From Deinococcus gobiensis I-0 (GTDB lineage: Bacteria > Deinococcota > Deinococci > Deinococcales > Deinococcaceae), in assembly GCF_000252445.1 (NCBI RefSeq), contig NC_017791.1, positions 1 through 64,000 on the forward strand: 64,000 nt of DNA, read 5' to 3'. The notes under the pieces are model-generated. The model had not been told where the DNA came from and did not search any database. It saw nothing but the letters and a program-made list of their open reading frames with translations. The position numbers and the translations under genes are program-made. Shown in pieces: positions 1-8,541 of the stretch. Within the stretch, counting starts at the first letter, position 1, and each line of letters opens with the position of its first letter.

Positions 1-923
1 GTGCCACGACCTCACCCGTCACGCACGCCCAGATGAAAGCGACGCTGACGACCGTCAGGAGCGAAGACACTCGTTCGGGGCGCGTCAGACCCGTATCTTC
101 CAGGTTGAACCCTCTGGTTTTCAACGCGGCGTGCAGATTTTCTGTTTGCCAGCGCAGGGCATACCGGCGCATGTTCGGCAGGGCGTGCCCCCGATAGGCC
201 AGGTACAGCATGTCACCGGCGGCGTTTTTCGTGGCCGCCACCCGCAGATTCACACCATAGATGCGGGTCTGGCGATGCCAGACCCTGACTTCACCTACCT
301 GAAGGTTCTTGAAGACCGCCCAGACCGGCATGCCGTGCGCGCCGATCGTGGCGCGAGCTGGGAGACGAATGCAGGGTGCAACCCCGTGCTGGTCGAGGAA
401 TCGAAACCAGTGCTGCCCAATGAATTCACGGTCCGCGAGCAGGCACCGGATCTCCCGATCTGGGCAGAGCTTCAGGAAGCGCTCCACGAGCGCTTCCCGG
501 ACACAGGAACGACTGGCCCCACCGTGCACCGTGCGGGAGCAGGGTCCACATCAGCGGCAAACTGAACCCGTTCCACACGGCAGAGAGCAGGAGAATATTG
601 ACGTCCTGCTGTCCAAGTTTCCAGTTGGTGCGGTCGAGAATGAGGTCGACTGGGCCGGGCGGGAGAAAGGACAAGGCGAATCGGGGGAACAGTGCCTCAG
701 GAAACGGGAACTGGACGAACCGGCAGAGCCGCTGATATCGAGTCGTCAACGACCCTGGGAGAGCGACGTGCGTCTTCAAGCTGTACAAGACGACGGTCCG
801 CGCCTGAATGACCGCCAGGATCAGTGCCGTGAAGACGACGAGGCGGCGAGCGTCCACAGGGAAAGCAGACCGCCTTGCGGTCTGCAAAGTATCGTGAGGT
901 GGTCGGCTCCTCAGGGTTTTCAT
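1..923 (-). pseudogene. IS4-family transposase, frameshifted
   Basis: This transposase starts at an ATG at 923 (MKTLRSRPP). It matches the full copy at 4855-5883 until about residue 129, where the heptamer GCACGGT is present twice in tandem instead of once. The extra 7 bp shift the frame before the second catalytic aspartate, so no active DDE enzyme can be made. The downstream part is otherwise nearly identical to copy 2 and runs off the window start. Unlike copy 2, this copy keeps the ATG start. Confidence 0.88.
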
Positions 924-986
924 CGCAGAAATACCGTACAGGAGCCGACTTTCTGCTGCCTACTGTGCGTTTTGAAGGGTAGTCAG
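1..986 (-). mobile_element. IS4-family element copy 1, cut by window edge
   Basis: This is the same element as the one at 4756-5887, in the opposite orientation. Its terminal repeat lies at about 968-986 and reads CTGACTACCCTTCAAAACG on the minus strand; the other end is outside the window. Base 1 of the window corresponds to position 5734 of the second copy. The copy is 7 bp longer over the shared stretch because of a short tandem duplication near 530-540. Confidence 0.9.
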
Positions 987-1022
987 AAGGCTGATACATC
1001 GTTTCCCGCTTACAAGATCCGG

Positions 1023-1934
1023 CTAGCTCAAGATCTGTCGTACGACACCGCGCACCTCATCTCTGAACCAGAGGCTCGCGGCATCTCCATCTGTCCGCAT
1101 ATGCCAAGTCATCATCACCGGCACGGGCTCAACGCGTACAGGGACTGGACGCCTCTCCAGTCCTAAGGCGCTCAGTGTCGCTCCCATCATCTTCGAGGGC
1201 ACACTGATGAGCAGCTCACTTTGGGCGGCAAGCTGTGCAGCGACCGCTGCGACCGGGACAGCCACGACGACTTCGCGGGTCAGTCCCTGCTCCGCAAGTG
1301 CAACATCCACCGGGCCATGCAGACGACCTCGACGCGAGACACTGACGTGTTGTGCCGCCGCAAACCGCTCCGCTGTCAGTTCCCCTGTCAGCAACGGATG
1401 CTGCGCCCGTAACGCCACAGTCAGGTGGTCGTGCCCGACCACTTCCGTCACCAGATCCGGTGCCGGTGGAGGAGCTGCGCCCAGCATGAGATCGGTCTCG
1501 CCGCGACGCAGATCCTGCACTTCTTCATCCCCACGCCCCTGGGTCTCACTCAGCAAGCGCAATTGCACCCTCGGTGCTTGCCGCGTGACTTTGCTGACCA
1601 CGTGTGGCACCAGTGCATCCAGTAAGGCGTCATGCCCACGCAGCGTGAAGGCGCGCTGGAGCGTCGCGAGATTGAGGGCCTCTGGGGGCTGGAGGAGTGC
1701 CCGTGCCTGGAGCACCGTGGCATGCACCTGTTCCCGGATGCTCAGGGCATAGGGCGTCGGTGTCATGAACCGGCCGCTGCGAACCAGGATGGCGTCCCCG
1801 GTCACCCGCCGGATCCGCCCCAGCGTACGGCTCATCGCCGGTTCAGACAGGTTCAGCCGGAAGGCCGCGCCGCCGACACTGCCCTCTTCTAAGAGCACAT
1901 CTAACGCCCTCAACAGATTCAGATCGAGTTGCAT
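1023..1934 (-). CDS. LysR-family transcriptional regulator
   Basis: This 303-residue protein has the usual LysR length. The N-terminal winged helix-turn-helix is visible in the first 65 residues (LNLLRALDVLLEEGSV, then SEPAMSRTLGRIR). It is followed by a substrate-binding domain of the NodD/LinR-like subgroup. It is divergent from the phosphatase-like gene at 2015, with about 80 bp between them, the usual arrangement for a LysR protein and its target, so it probably controls the 2015-3507 pair. The inducer cannot be read from the sequence. Confidence 0.9.
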   Translation of the reverse strand: MQLDLNLLRALDVLLEEGSVGGAAFRLNLSEPAMSRTLGRIRRVTGDAILVRSGRFMTPTPYALSIREQVHATVLQARALLQPPEALNLATLQRAFTLRGHDALLDALVPHVVSKVTRQAPRVQLRLLSETQGRGDEEVQDLRRGETDLMLGAAPPPAPDLVTEVVGHDHLTVALRAQHPLLTGELTAERFAAAQHVSVSRRGRLHGPVDVALAEQGLTREVVVAVPVAAVAAQLAAQSELLISVPSKMMGATLSALGLERRPVPVRVEPVPVMMTWHMRTDGDAASLWFRDEVRGVVRQILS

Positions 1935-2014
1935 TCAAGTAAAGATACTTCTGCGTGAGTTGCATTTGTAGTTAAGTTCTAGGGAGCGTAGGGTCGGTGT
2001 CAGGAGGTTCTTCC

Positions 2015-2830
2015 ATGACGACTCAACCCAATCAACTGCTCCTTGACCCTGTGGTGCACGCCTTGCGCGAAGCGGGTACGGTGCTCCGCTCCCGCTTCGA
2101 TCCCCATCGCCGCCCTCCTACCACCCTGGAGGACGTCGTCCGGGCCATCGACGCCAATGACGCTGCTGTTCTGGAGGTCCTGCGCCCCCGCCTGGAAGCT
2201 CTTCGCCCCCAGGCCCATTGGGCAGAGGACGAATTGGAAAGCGGGGCCCTGCCAGACGGAGAGTGGTGGGTGGTGGACCCGGCCGAAGGCAACATCAACC
2301 ACGTGCAGGGCCTGACCGAGTGGGGGGTCACCGCCACGCTGATCCGTGACAACCAGCCCGTCCTGACCGCCGCCTATCTCCCCCTGCAAGAGCAGCTCTT
2401 CACGGCGGTTCAGGGAGGCGGCGCCTTCCTGAACGGAACGCCGCTGCAGGTGTCGGACAAGCGGGAGTTGCAGGCCGCCATCGTCGGCACTGGACAGGCC
2501 CGACCCGGGGAAGACCCGCGTGACCTGTACCGCTTAGGTCTCTCCGTCCCAGCCGTGATGGAACGCGCCCTGGTCGTGCGCGTGTCAGTCCCCGCCACCC
2601 TCCCGCTGCTGGAAGTCGCGTCCGGACATCTGGACGCATTCTGGCAGTTCAGCGGTGTGCGCAGCGGGCTGGTGTCCGGGGCACTCCTGGTCCAGGAGGC
2701 GGGCGGTCAGGTCACGGACGTGCTCGGGCAGCCTTGGACGGTGCAGAGTTCGACCTTCGTGGCCAGCACGCCCGGGATTCACACGGCACTGGTCGACGTG
2801 CTGTCGCCCCTCGAGGGGGCGGGGGCGTGA
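2015..2830 (+). CDS. Inositol monophosphatase-family protein
   Basis: This is a 271-residue protein of the inositol monophosphatase/CysQ/FBPase fold, a magnesium-dependent sugar-phosphate phosphatase family. Metal-ligand motifs are recognisable as WAEDE near residue 69 and VVDPAEGN near residue 86. The usual second motif is DPxDGT, so the second acid is Glu instead of Asp and Thr is Asn; activity may be altered or lost. The C-terminal SGHLDAFWQF region corresponds to the third metal-site segment. The ATG at 2015 was chosen because CAGGAGG lies 8 nt upstream; an in-frame GTG at 1997 has no such site. The stop overlaps the next start (TGATG). Confidence 0.82.
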   Translation: MTTQPNQLLLDPVVHALREAGTVLRSRFDPHRRPPTTLEDVVRAIDANDAAVLEVLRPRLEALRPQAHWAEDELESGALPDGEWWVVDPAEGNINHVQGLTEWGVTATLIRDNQPVLTAAYLPLQEQLFTAVQGGGAFLNGTPLQVSDKRELQAAIVGTGQARPGEDPRDLYRLGLSVPAVMERALVVRVSVPATLPLLEVASGHLDAFWQFSGVRSGLVSGALLVQEAGGQVTDVLGQPWTVQSSTFVASTPGIHTALVDVLSPLEGAGA

Positions 2831-3507
2831 TGTCGGGCACCTCCCTCACCGTCAGTATCCTGGGCACCGGTCGCGTCGGCATTCATCTCGCGACAGCGCT
2901 TCTTCAGCAGGGCCATAAGGTCATCCTGGGCAGCCGCTCCCCTGAAGAGGCCACCGCTCGCTGGACGGGCCCCACCATGCCGATTCTTTCCCTGGCAGCA
3001 GCGGCAAGCGCGGCTCCGCTCGTCGTGAATGCCCTACCCGGCGAGCAGGCCTTGACCGTACTCAGCGGTCTGGAAACCGCGCTCGCTGGCCGGGTCCTGC
3101 TGGATGTGGCCAATGCCACGACCCGCACGGAGGGGGGTCTGACCTTGCTCTATCCTGGGAGCAGTCTGGCCGAGCGGCTTCAACTGGCGCTGCCAGAGAC
3201 GCGGGTGGTGAAGTCGCTCAATACCATGATGTACCGCGTCATGACCGATCCACAGGGACAGGCTATGCCGCCGACCGTGTTCCTTGCAGGGAACGATGAT
3301 GGGGCCAAGCAGGCTGTCCGGGAATTGCTGGGGGCCCTGGGGTGGCCGCCGGAGTGGCAACTGGACTTGGGGGATGTCACCGCCGCGCGCGGTACGGAAG
3401 CGCTCTTCTTGGTGGTGCCGTCTCTGGTGCAAATCTTGGGGTTTGTCCCGTTCAGTGTGAGCGTGACGCAGGCCAAGACGTCTGGGCTCGAGCCGATGAA
3501 TTCCTAG
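2830..3507 (+). CDS. NADP-binding oxidoreductase (F420/NADP reductase-like)
   Basis: This is a 225-residue Rossmann-fold protein. The N-terminal VSILGTGRVGIHLA carries the GxGxxG-type dinucleotide motif, and LGSRSPEEA after the second strand has the basic residues typical of NADP preference. VVKSLNTM in the middle is the characteristic segment of the F420-dependent NADP oxidoreductase domain family (YajQ/NpdG-like). The start overlaps the previous stop by one base, so the two are translationally coupled. The physiological substrate is unknown. Confidence 0.8.
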   Translation: MSGTSLTVSILGTGRVGIHLATALLQQGHKVILGSRSPEEATARWTGPTMPILSLAAAASAAPLVVNALPGEQALTVLSGLETALAGRVLLDVANATTRTEGGLTLLYPGSSLAERLQLALPETRVVKSLNTMMYRVMTDPQGQAMPPTVFLAGNDDGAKQAVRELLGALGWPPEWQLDLGDVTAARGTEALFLVVPSLVQILGFVPFSVSVTQAKTSGLEPMNS

Positions 3508-3718
3508 TAAAGCCCACCGCCTCCGTGCCCCTTGCGATAACGCTCGTTTCCGCAAGGGATGTAGGGGCGTGAGCTGGACGCACAGTTTGAGTCGCGCAAA
3601 CCTGTTGCTTTAGCCGCACGATTGGCAAGATGTTTGCGCAAGCACCTGTCGGGACATCGCCCCTCTTCCTCACTTTCTGTTTCACTTATTTCACTTAGCC
3701 TCTCTCCAGGAGGTCAAG

Positions 3719-4117
3719 ATGACGTTGCAACTCAAACAGGTCGTCCAGCAGGAAGATCTTCGTCTCGTCCAGGACGCCCTGACCCAGCTGGAACAGGGCG
3801 AGCGGACCGTGACGCTCCCCTCCGTCCTTACGCCCTTCCTCAGCGATCTTCTCCGGCATATCCAGCAGGGCGAAGCGCTGACGGTCGTCACGACGGAGCA
3901 GGAACTCACGACCAATGAGGCGGCCACGCTCCTGGGAGTCAGCCGACCCTTCCTCATCCATAACCTGCTCGACGCCGGCCTGCTCCCCTTCCATCGGGTC
4001 GGCAGTCATCGCCGGATTTCCGCAGGGGACCTCCTGGCGTACCGTGAGGAACAGCAGCGGCGCTACGCCTTACTCGACGAGCTGGCCCAAGAGGCTCAGG
4101 ACCTGGACCTCTACTGA
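3719..4117 (+). CDS. Excisionase-type HTH antitoxin of a PIN toxin pair
   Basis: This is a 132-residue protein. Residues 60-115 contain an excisionase/MerR-type DNA-binding domain (LTTNEAATLLGVSRPFL, then HRVGSHRRISAGDLLAY). The N-terminal half is helical and the C-terminus is acidic, probably the toxin-binding part. A strong AGGAGG sits 6 nt before the ATG. The next gene starts directly after its stop, as in type II toxin-antitoxin operons. I infer that it represses its own operon. Confidence 0.82.
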   Translation: MTLQLKQVVQQEDLRLVQDALTQLEQGERTVTLPSVLTPFLSDLLRHIQQGEALTVVTTEQELTTNEAATLLGVSRPFLIHNLLDAGLLPFHRVGSHRRISAGDLLAYREEQQRRYALLDELAQEAQDLDLY

Positions 4118-4687
4118 ATGCAGGCCAACCCCATCGTCCTCTGTGATGCCAACGTCCTCTATGGCCAATGGCTCCGCGACCTGGTGATGTGGCTGGGCAC
4201 GGTCGCGTTGGTGCGCCCGCGCTGGACCGAACGGATCGAGCAGGAGTGGCTGGGCAACCTCCTTGAGCACCGCCCGGATCTGGACGCTGCGCGCGTGCAG
4301 CGCACGGCCCAGCTCATGAATCAAGTTCTCCCGGAAGCCAAGGTTCCCACCCCACATGACGCGCCGCTGCTGACCCTGCCTGATCCGGATGACGTCCATG
4401 TGCTTCAAGCGGCGCTCGCTGCGGAGGCAACCTATCTGCTCACTTTCAACCTGGCGGACTTCCCAGAAGACGTCTGCCGGCGTGTGGGGATCGAGGTCCT
4501 CCACCCGGACACCTTCCTGGTCCAGTTGCACCAGGCACAGCCGGAGATGGTGCAGCAGACCCTCGTCCGCCTCCAGCGGCAAAAGGTTCGGCCCCCGCTG
4601 TCCTGGCAGGAGCTCGCTCAAGCTTTCGGGCGTGCTGGTCTCGCGCAGTTCAGCCGCCTATTGCTCGACCATCCGCCCGACACCTGA
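4118..4687 (+). CDS. PIN-domain ribonuclease toxin
   Basis: This is a 189-residue PIN-domain protein. The first acidic residue is in VLCDANVLYG near residue 9. Glu residues sit in the RWTERIEQEW segment near residue 48, and later acids lie in LPDPDDVHVL and LLTFNLADFP near residues 90-112, the expected order for the metal-binding site. Its ATG follows the antitoxin stop with no gap. The likely role is a sequence-specific RNase toxin stabilising this replicon. It is longer than classic VapC and matches the PIN_3-like group paired with excisionase-HTH antitoxins. Confidence 0.85.
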   Translation: MQANPIVLCDANVLYGQWLRDLVMWLGTVALVRPRWTERIEQEWLGNLLEHRPDLDAARVQRTAQLMNQVLPEAKVPTPHDAPLLTLPDPDDVHVLQAALAAEATYLLTFNLADFPEDVCRRVGIEVLHPDTFLVQLHQAQPEMVQQTLVRLQRQKVRPPLSWQELAQAFGRAGLAQFSRLLLDHPPDT

Positions 4688-4731
4688 ACCTCCTCTCGCG
4701 GTCTGGCAACGCCTTTGTGCAAGCATCGGCC

Positions 4732-4755
4732 ATGCTCATCGGCTATGCCCGCGTC
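4732..4755 (+). pseudogene. Serine recombinase N-terminal remnant
   Basis: Eight codons, MLIGYARV, match the first residues of resolvase/invertase-family serine recombinases, whose catalytic Ser follows immediately. The reading frame stops being recombinase exactly where the IS4-family terminal repeat begins at 4756. Nothing resembling the rest of a recombinase is seen beyond the IS. The short length makes this suggestive, not proven. Confidence 0.55.
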
Positions 4756-5887
4756 CTGACTACCCTTCAAAACGCACAGTAGGCAGCAGAAAGTCGGCTC
4801 CTGTACGGTATTTCTGCGAAGAAAACCCTGAGGAGCCGACCACCTCACGATACTTTGCAGACCGCAAGGCGGTCTGCTTTCCCTGTGGACGCTCGCCGCC
4901 TCGTCGTCTTCACGGCACTGATCCTGGCGGTCATTCAGGCGCGGACCGTCGTCTTGTACAGCTTGAAGACGCACGTCGCTCTCCCAGGGTCGTTGACGAC
5001 TCGATATCAGCGGCTCTGCCGGTTCGTCCAGTTCCCGTTTCCTGAGGCACTGTTCCCCCGATTCGCCTTGTCCTTTCTCCCGCCCGGCCCAGTCGACCTC
5101 ATTCTCGACCGCACCAACTGGAAACTTGGACAGCAGGACGTCAATATTCTCCTGCTCTCTGCCGTGTGGAACGGGTTCAGTTTGCCGCTGATGTGGACCC
5201 TGCTCCCGCACGGTGGGGCCAGTCGTTCCTGTGTCCGGGAAGCGCTCGTGGAGCGCTTCCTGAAGCTCTGCCCAGATCGGGAGATCCGGTGCCTGCTCGC
5301 GGACCGTGAATTCATTGGGCAGCACTGGTTTCGATTCCTCGACCAGCACGGGGTTGCACCCTGCATTCGTCTCCCAGCTCGCGCCACGATCGGCGCGCAC
5401 GGCATGCCGGTCTGGGCGGTCTTCAAGAACCTTCAGGTAGGTGAAGTCAGGGTCTGGCATCGCCAGACCCGCATCTATGGTGTGAATCTGCGGGTGGCGG
5501 CCACGAAAAACGCCGCCGGTGACATGCTGTACCTGGCCTATCGGGGGCACGCCCTGCCGAACATGCGCCGGTATGCCCTGCGCTGGCAAACAGAAAATCT
5601 GCACGCCGCGTTGAAAACCAGAGGGTTCAACCTGGAAGATACGGGTCTGACGCGCCCCGAACGAGTGTCTTCGCTCCTGACGGTCGTCAGCGTCGCTTTC
5701 ATCTGGGCGTGCGTGACGGGTGAGGTCGTGGCACATCAAACGGTCACCGCAGTAAAGAAACACGGACACCGCACGGTGTCCGTGTTTCGACTCGGGCTTG
5801 ATCATCTCCAGGATCTTCTGCTGCATCCGTCCGGCGCATCCTGGCGCACCTTGAGCACACTCATGCCCCGTTTTGAACGGTAGTCAG
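4756..5887 (+). mobile_element. IS4-family insertion sequence, copy 2 (1132 bp)
   Basis: The ends are imperfect inverted repeats of 19 bp: CTGACTACCCTTCAAAACG on the left and CTGACTACCGTTCAAAACG on the right (reverse complement), with one mismatch. It encodes one transposase. No target duplication is visible: the left flank is GCCCGCGTC and the right flank CTCTGGGAC. This suggests that the flanks were brought together by a deletion or recombination after insertion. Confidence 0.9.
4855..5883 (+). CDS. IS4-family DDE transposase
   Basis: This 342-residue transposase has catalytic positions at about D84 (LDRTNW), D148 (LADREF) and E246. The last lies in the IS4 signature Y-2-R-3-E-6-K, here starting YALRWQTEN. 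The frame is open to a TAG inside the right terminal repeat. The ATG used by copy 1 corresponds to AAG at 4819-4821 here, so translation must begin at a weaker codon such as TTG 4855; expression may be reduced. Confidence 0.85.
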   Translation: MQTARRSAFPVDARRLVVFTALILAVIQARTVVLYSLKTHVALPGSLTTRYQRLCRFVQFPFPEALFPRFALSFLPPGPVDLILDRTNWKLGQQDVNILLLSAVWNGFSLPLMWTLLPHGGASRSCVREALVERFLKLCPDREIRCLLADREFIGQHWFRFLDQHGVAPCIRLPARATIGAHGMPVWAVFKNLQVGEVRVWHRQTRIYGVNLRVAATKNAAGDMLYLAYRGHALPNMRRYALRWQTENLHAALKTRGFNLEDTGLTRPERVSSLLTVVSVAFIWACVTGEVVAHQTVTAVKKHGHRTVSVFRLGLDHLQDLLLHPSGASWRTLSTLMPRFER

Positions 5888-6516
5888 CTCTGGGACTCCT
5901 CACGGGCCTGGACCGCCTGCGTTTCGCCCAGGCACTGCACCGCAGTGGCATCACCTCCCCAGACCTGAAGGTGGCCGTTCTGCGGTGTATTCCTGCAGAT
6001 TCGAGAGGGACAGTGCCGCGTGATCTCACGTTCGGCTGGCGGGTCGCTCTTTACGGCGACCAGGCCACGGCGCACACCATCATGGATCATCTCCTCTTCC
6101 ACGAGACGGTGACGGTGGCACCCCTGACGCCCGATCTAGGCTTTGCCCGGCCGCTGCGGCAGGTCCCCGAGGCTGTTCCCATGAACGTATGGGGGAGGGG
6201 AGAGGGGCCCACCGCGCTGAAGTGCGTGGACCTCCCGCGGGGCCTGTTCGCGCTCGGGCAGGTTCGCCTGCGCGAGGCCGTGTTCTATCTCCAGGACAGC
6301 GCGCGACTGCTCGGAGAGATCCAGCAGGAGCGCCCGGACTTCACGCCGCCCATGCGGGGGCTGTGGGCGCTGCATCACGAACTCGGGCAGATCCGGCGGG
6401 CCCTCTGGCGGGTCAGGGTGGGGTGCGCCCGACCAGAGGACCGGCAACTGGCCCAGACGCTCACGGTGCCGCCCCTGAATCCTGCGGACCTGGAAGAGGA
6501 CGAGTTGCCGTTCTGA
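5888..6516 (+). pseudogene. 5'-truncated gene; C-terminus resembles an SSB acidic tip
   Basis: The frame is open from the IS end (LGLLTGLDRLRF) through to TGA 6516, giving about 210 residues with no native start left. The first in-frame ATGs lie well inside (6082, 6181). I do not recognise the family. The last nine residues, DLEEDELPF, closely resemble the acidic C-terminal tip by which SSB-type proteins recruit repair and replication partners. GC3 is that of a real gene. It is the first gene of the PRTRC-type block and was beheaded by the IS4 element. Confidence 0.6.
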
Positions 6517-6532
6517 GGGGCGTGGTGGAGGT

Positions 6533-6554
6533 CTGGCCCCCTTCGGGGGGCCAG
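6533..6554 (+). promoter_or_regulatory. Pre-start palindrome 1
   Basis: CTGGCCCCC and GGGGGGCCAG form a hairpin with a 3-nt loop, ending 9 nt before the ATG at 6564. It is a member of the repeated family described in the findings. Confidence 0.75.
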
Positions 6555-6563
6555 GGGTCGCGC

Positions 6564-7097
6564 ATGGAAGACTTGTTGACAGCCCTGCGGGCACTGGACC
6601 AGGCCAATGCGACGCTGAACCAGCTGGCGCTTACCCCTGCGAGCACGCTGGAGGAGACCGTCCATGCCCACATGACGAGCATCCTGCGGGCGGAGCACGT
6701 GCGCCTGGCCCTCCTGCCCTTCACCCCCGCCCAAGCGCTGCTCGATGAGCCCTCGTTCCGTGAGGTGGTCGCGGAGACGCTCACGCATGCCGCGAGGTGG
6801 CACGACGGCGCGGTCTGCCGTTACGAGTTCAGGGCAGCAGCCGACGGCTTGAGCTTAAATCTGGTACCGGAAACCCCATCCAACCCCCTGGGTGAGCACG
6901 CCTGGGGCTTCGGGGTGCTGGACGCTAGCTTTGTCGCCGACGAGGCCGCCCTGAGTGGGTACTACGTCCAGTACCTGCACACCATGGCCTGTGTCTGTAC
7001 GCCGCTGCGGCGCTGTGGGCAGTGCGGCCTCCCGGTGTTCCCGCCTGCACCGGAGGTCCCCCTGCGGTGTGGGGCGTGTACGCCCTGCCGGGTCTGA
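6564..7097 (+). CDS. Unknown protein with C-terminal zinc ribbon
   Basis: This is a 177-residue protein. The N-terminal 45 residues are helical (LLTALRALDQANATLNQLAL). The C-terminus carries two CxxC pairs (CGQCGLPVF, then CGACTPC), a likely zinc ribbon. The middle has no motif I can name. The ATG at 6564 was chosen because it stands 9 nt after the palindrome, as in its neighbours; a longer frame going upstream overlaps the previous gene. It lies just before PRTRC protein E and probably belongs to the same module. Confidence 0.75.
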   Translation: MEDLLTALRALDQANATLNQLALTPASTLEETVHAHMTSILRAEHVRLALLPFTPAQALLDEPSFREVVAETLTHAARWHDGAVCRYEFRAAADGLSLNLVPETPSNPLGEHAWGFGVLDASFVADEAALSGYYVQYLHTMACVCTPLRRCGQCGLPVFPPAPEVPLRCGACTPCRV

Positions 7098-7102
7098 AGC
7101 TC

Positions 7103-7122
7103 TGGCCCCCTGACGGGGGCCA
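7103..7122 (+). promoter_or_regulatory. Pre-start palindrome 2
   Basis: TGGCCCCC, TGAC loop, GGGGGCCA: a perfect 8-bp stem ending 10 nt before the ATG at 7133 (PRTRC protein E). Confidence 0.78.
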
Positions 7123-7132
7123 CGCCACCATC

Positions 7133-8503
7133 ATGACGACCTTCAAAGCTTCAGCCCCTCAGCCCTCCCCCCTCCATGCACCTGTGCTCCAGGAGGACCG
7201 TGACACGGCCCGCCAGATGTTCGCGGATGTCAAAGGCACCGAGCACGAACAGCCCTTCCGCGATATCTACAACAAGCACCCGAACAAGCTCGACAACCAT
7301 GGCGCCTTTCAGGCGTTCATGGAAGAGGCGCGTGAACTGTTCGTCGCTCATCATCTCGCCCTCCCCGGCACCGACGACACGCTGGCCGTGATGCCCTCGG
7401 CGCAGACCCCCGAACCGGCCGTGCCCGAGACGCACACGCCGGAAGAGGCGCACGGGGGCACGGCCGGGGGCGATCCCCTCGCGGAGCCGGAGGAGGCCAC
7501 AGTGCTGGCGGAACAGCAGGGAGAGGGGTCGCCCGAAGAAGCGGAGGACGCCCCTGAAGTCCGTGGCGGGGAGGGGGCTGATCCCGAACTGGCCGATGAG
7601 CACGAGGCGAGTGTCGACGCGCCGAACGAGGAAGCGGCCGAGACGGACGACGACGATGCCGGGAGCGAGGACGCGGATGAAGTGGCATCTCCGCCTTCGG
7701 GGCTGGCCGCCCATACCGCGAATGCACCCGTGCCGGCGACCAGCAGCGGTCTGCTCGCCCAGCTCGCGGGGATGCTCGCGGACGGCGGGCAGCTGACCCT
7801 GCAACTCATGCGGGTGGGCGATCAGCTCACGGTCGGCATCCTCCCGAAGCCCCATCCCGGCGAACAGGGCCCGCAGGCCCTTATCGTGACCAACACGCCG
7901 GAGTGGCTCGACCACCATCTGGTGGAGGCAATGCAGCCATACGCGCAGGCGCGTCAGGATGCTTTCTCGGTCTGTGCAGCCGCCGCTACCCGACAGCAGG
8001 CCGCGAATAAGAAGGCGGCCGCCGCTCCGGCCTCGAAGACGCCCACGCCTCCCAGCAAGCCGGGTCCGAAGACCTTCAAGCTCACGCTCACGGCGGAGGA
8101 GGGCACCACGCTGACCGCCAAGCAGGACGGCAAAGACGTCCCAATCTCGCTCGGCGAGAACACGATCAAGCAGGGCAACCTGGAAGTCGTCGCCACCCAC
8201 GACGTGTTCGGGGAGACGAAGAAAACCTTCGCCATGTGGGCGGACAAGACCCACGACCTGCGCGAACAGCAGGGTGGCCGCGTGACGGTCAAGGTCACCC
8301 CCGACACGGCTGCCCTCACGGCGGTGCAGGGGGAGCGGCGCATCCCCTTCCACGAGGCGACCCTCCTGCCTGCCGGTTCCTGGACCATCGAGGCGGAGGC
8401 GGCCGAGCACGACATGGCCACGCAGAAGATCCTCGTCAAGGCGGGGAAGCCCCAGGACGTCGAGCTGACCCTGAAGCTCCGCGACATGACGCTCCTCTTC
8501 TGA
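7133..8503 (+). CDS. PRTRC system protein E
   Basis: This is a 456-residue protein. Residues 1-85 are a helical segment, followed by about 100 residues of acidic, Ala/Glu/Asp-rich linker. A conserved core at about 205-280 (LLAQLAGMLADGGQLTLQL, then VTNTPEWLDHHL) matches PRTRC protein E. After an Ala/Lys/Pro hinge there are two beta-rich repeats (FKLTLTAEEGTTLTA and similar). PRTRC cassettes (ParB-related, ThiF-related) occur on plasmids and genomic islands and have no established biochemical role. E is directly followed by C, F and B. The protein is much longer than typical E proteins because of the linker and C-terminal repeats. Confidence 0.75.
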   Translation: MTTFKASAPQPSPLHAPVLQEDRDTARQMFADVKGTEHEQPFRDIYNKHPNKLDNHGAFQAFMEEARELFVAHHLALPGTDDTLAVMPSAQTPEPAVPETHTPEEAHGGTAGGDPLAEPEEATVLAEQQGEGSPEEAEDAPEVRGGEGADPELADEHEASVDAPNEEAAETDDDDAGSEDADEVASPPSGLAAHTANAPVPATSSGLLAQLAGMLADGGQLTLQLMRVGDQLTVGILPKPHPGEQGPQALIVTNTPEWLDHHLVEAMQPYAQARQDAFSVCAAAATRQQAANKKAAAAPASKTPTPPSKPGPKTFKLTLTAEEGTTLTAKQDGKDVPISLGENTIKQGNLEVVATHDVFGETKKTFAMWADKTHDLREQQGGRVTVKVTPDTAALTAVQGERRIPFHEATLLPAGSWTIEAEAAEHDMATQKILVKAGKPQDVELTLKLRDMTLLF

Positions 8504-8511
8504 AGCAGGTG

Positions 8512-8532
8512 TGGCCCCCGGATCGGGGGCCA
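8512..8532 (+). promoter_or_regulatory. Pre-start palindrome 3
   Basis: TGGCCCCCG, GAT loop, CGGGGGCCA: a perfect 9-bp stem ending 9 nt before ATG 8542. Confidence 0.78.
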
Positions 8533-8541
8533 CGTTCGCGT

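Noticed and set aside
4819..4854. Longer transposase start in IS4 copy 2
   Set aside because: The equivalent of the copy 1 ATG is AAG here; no other ATG lies in frame upstream of 4855.
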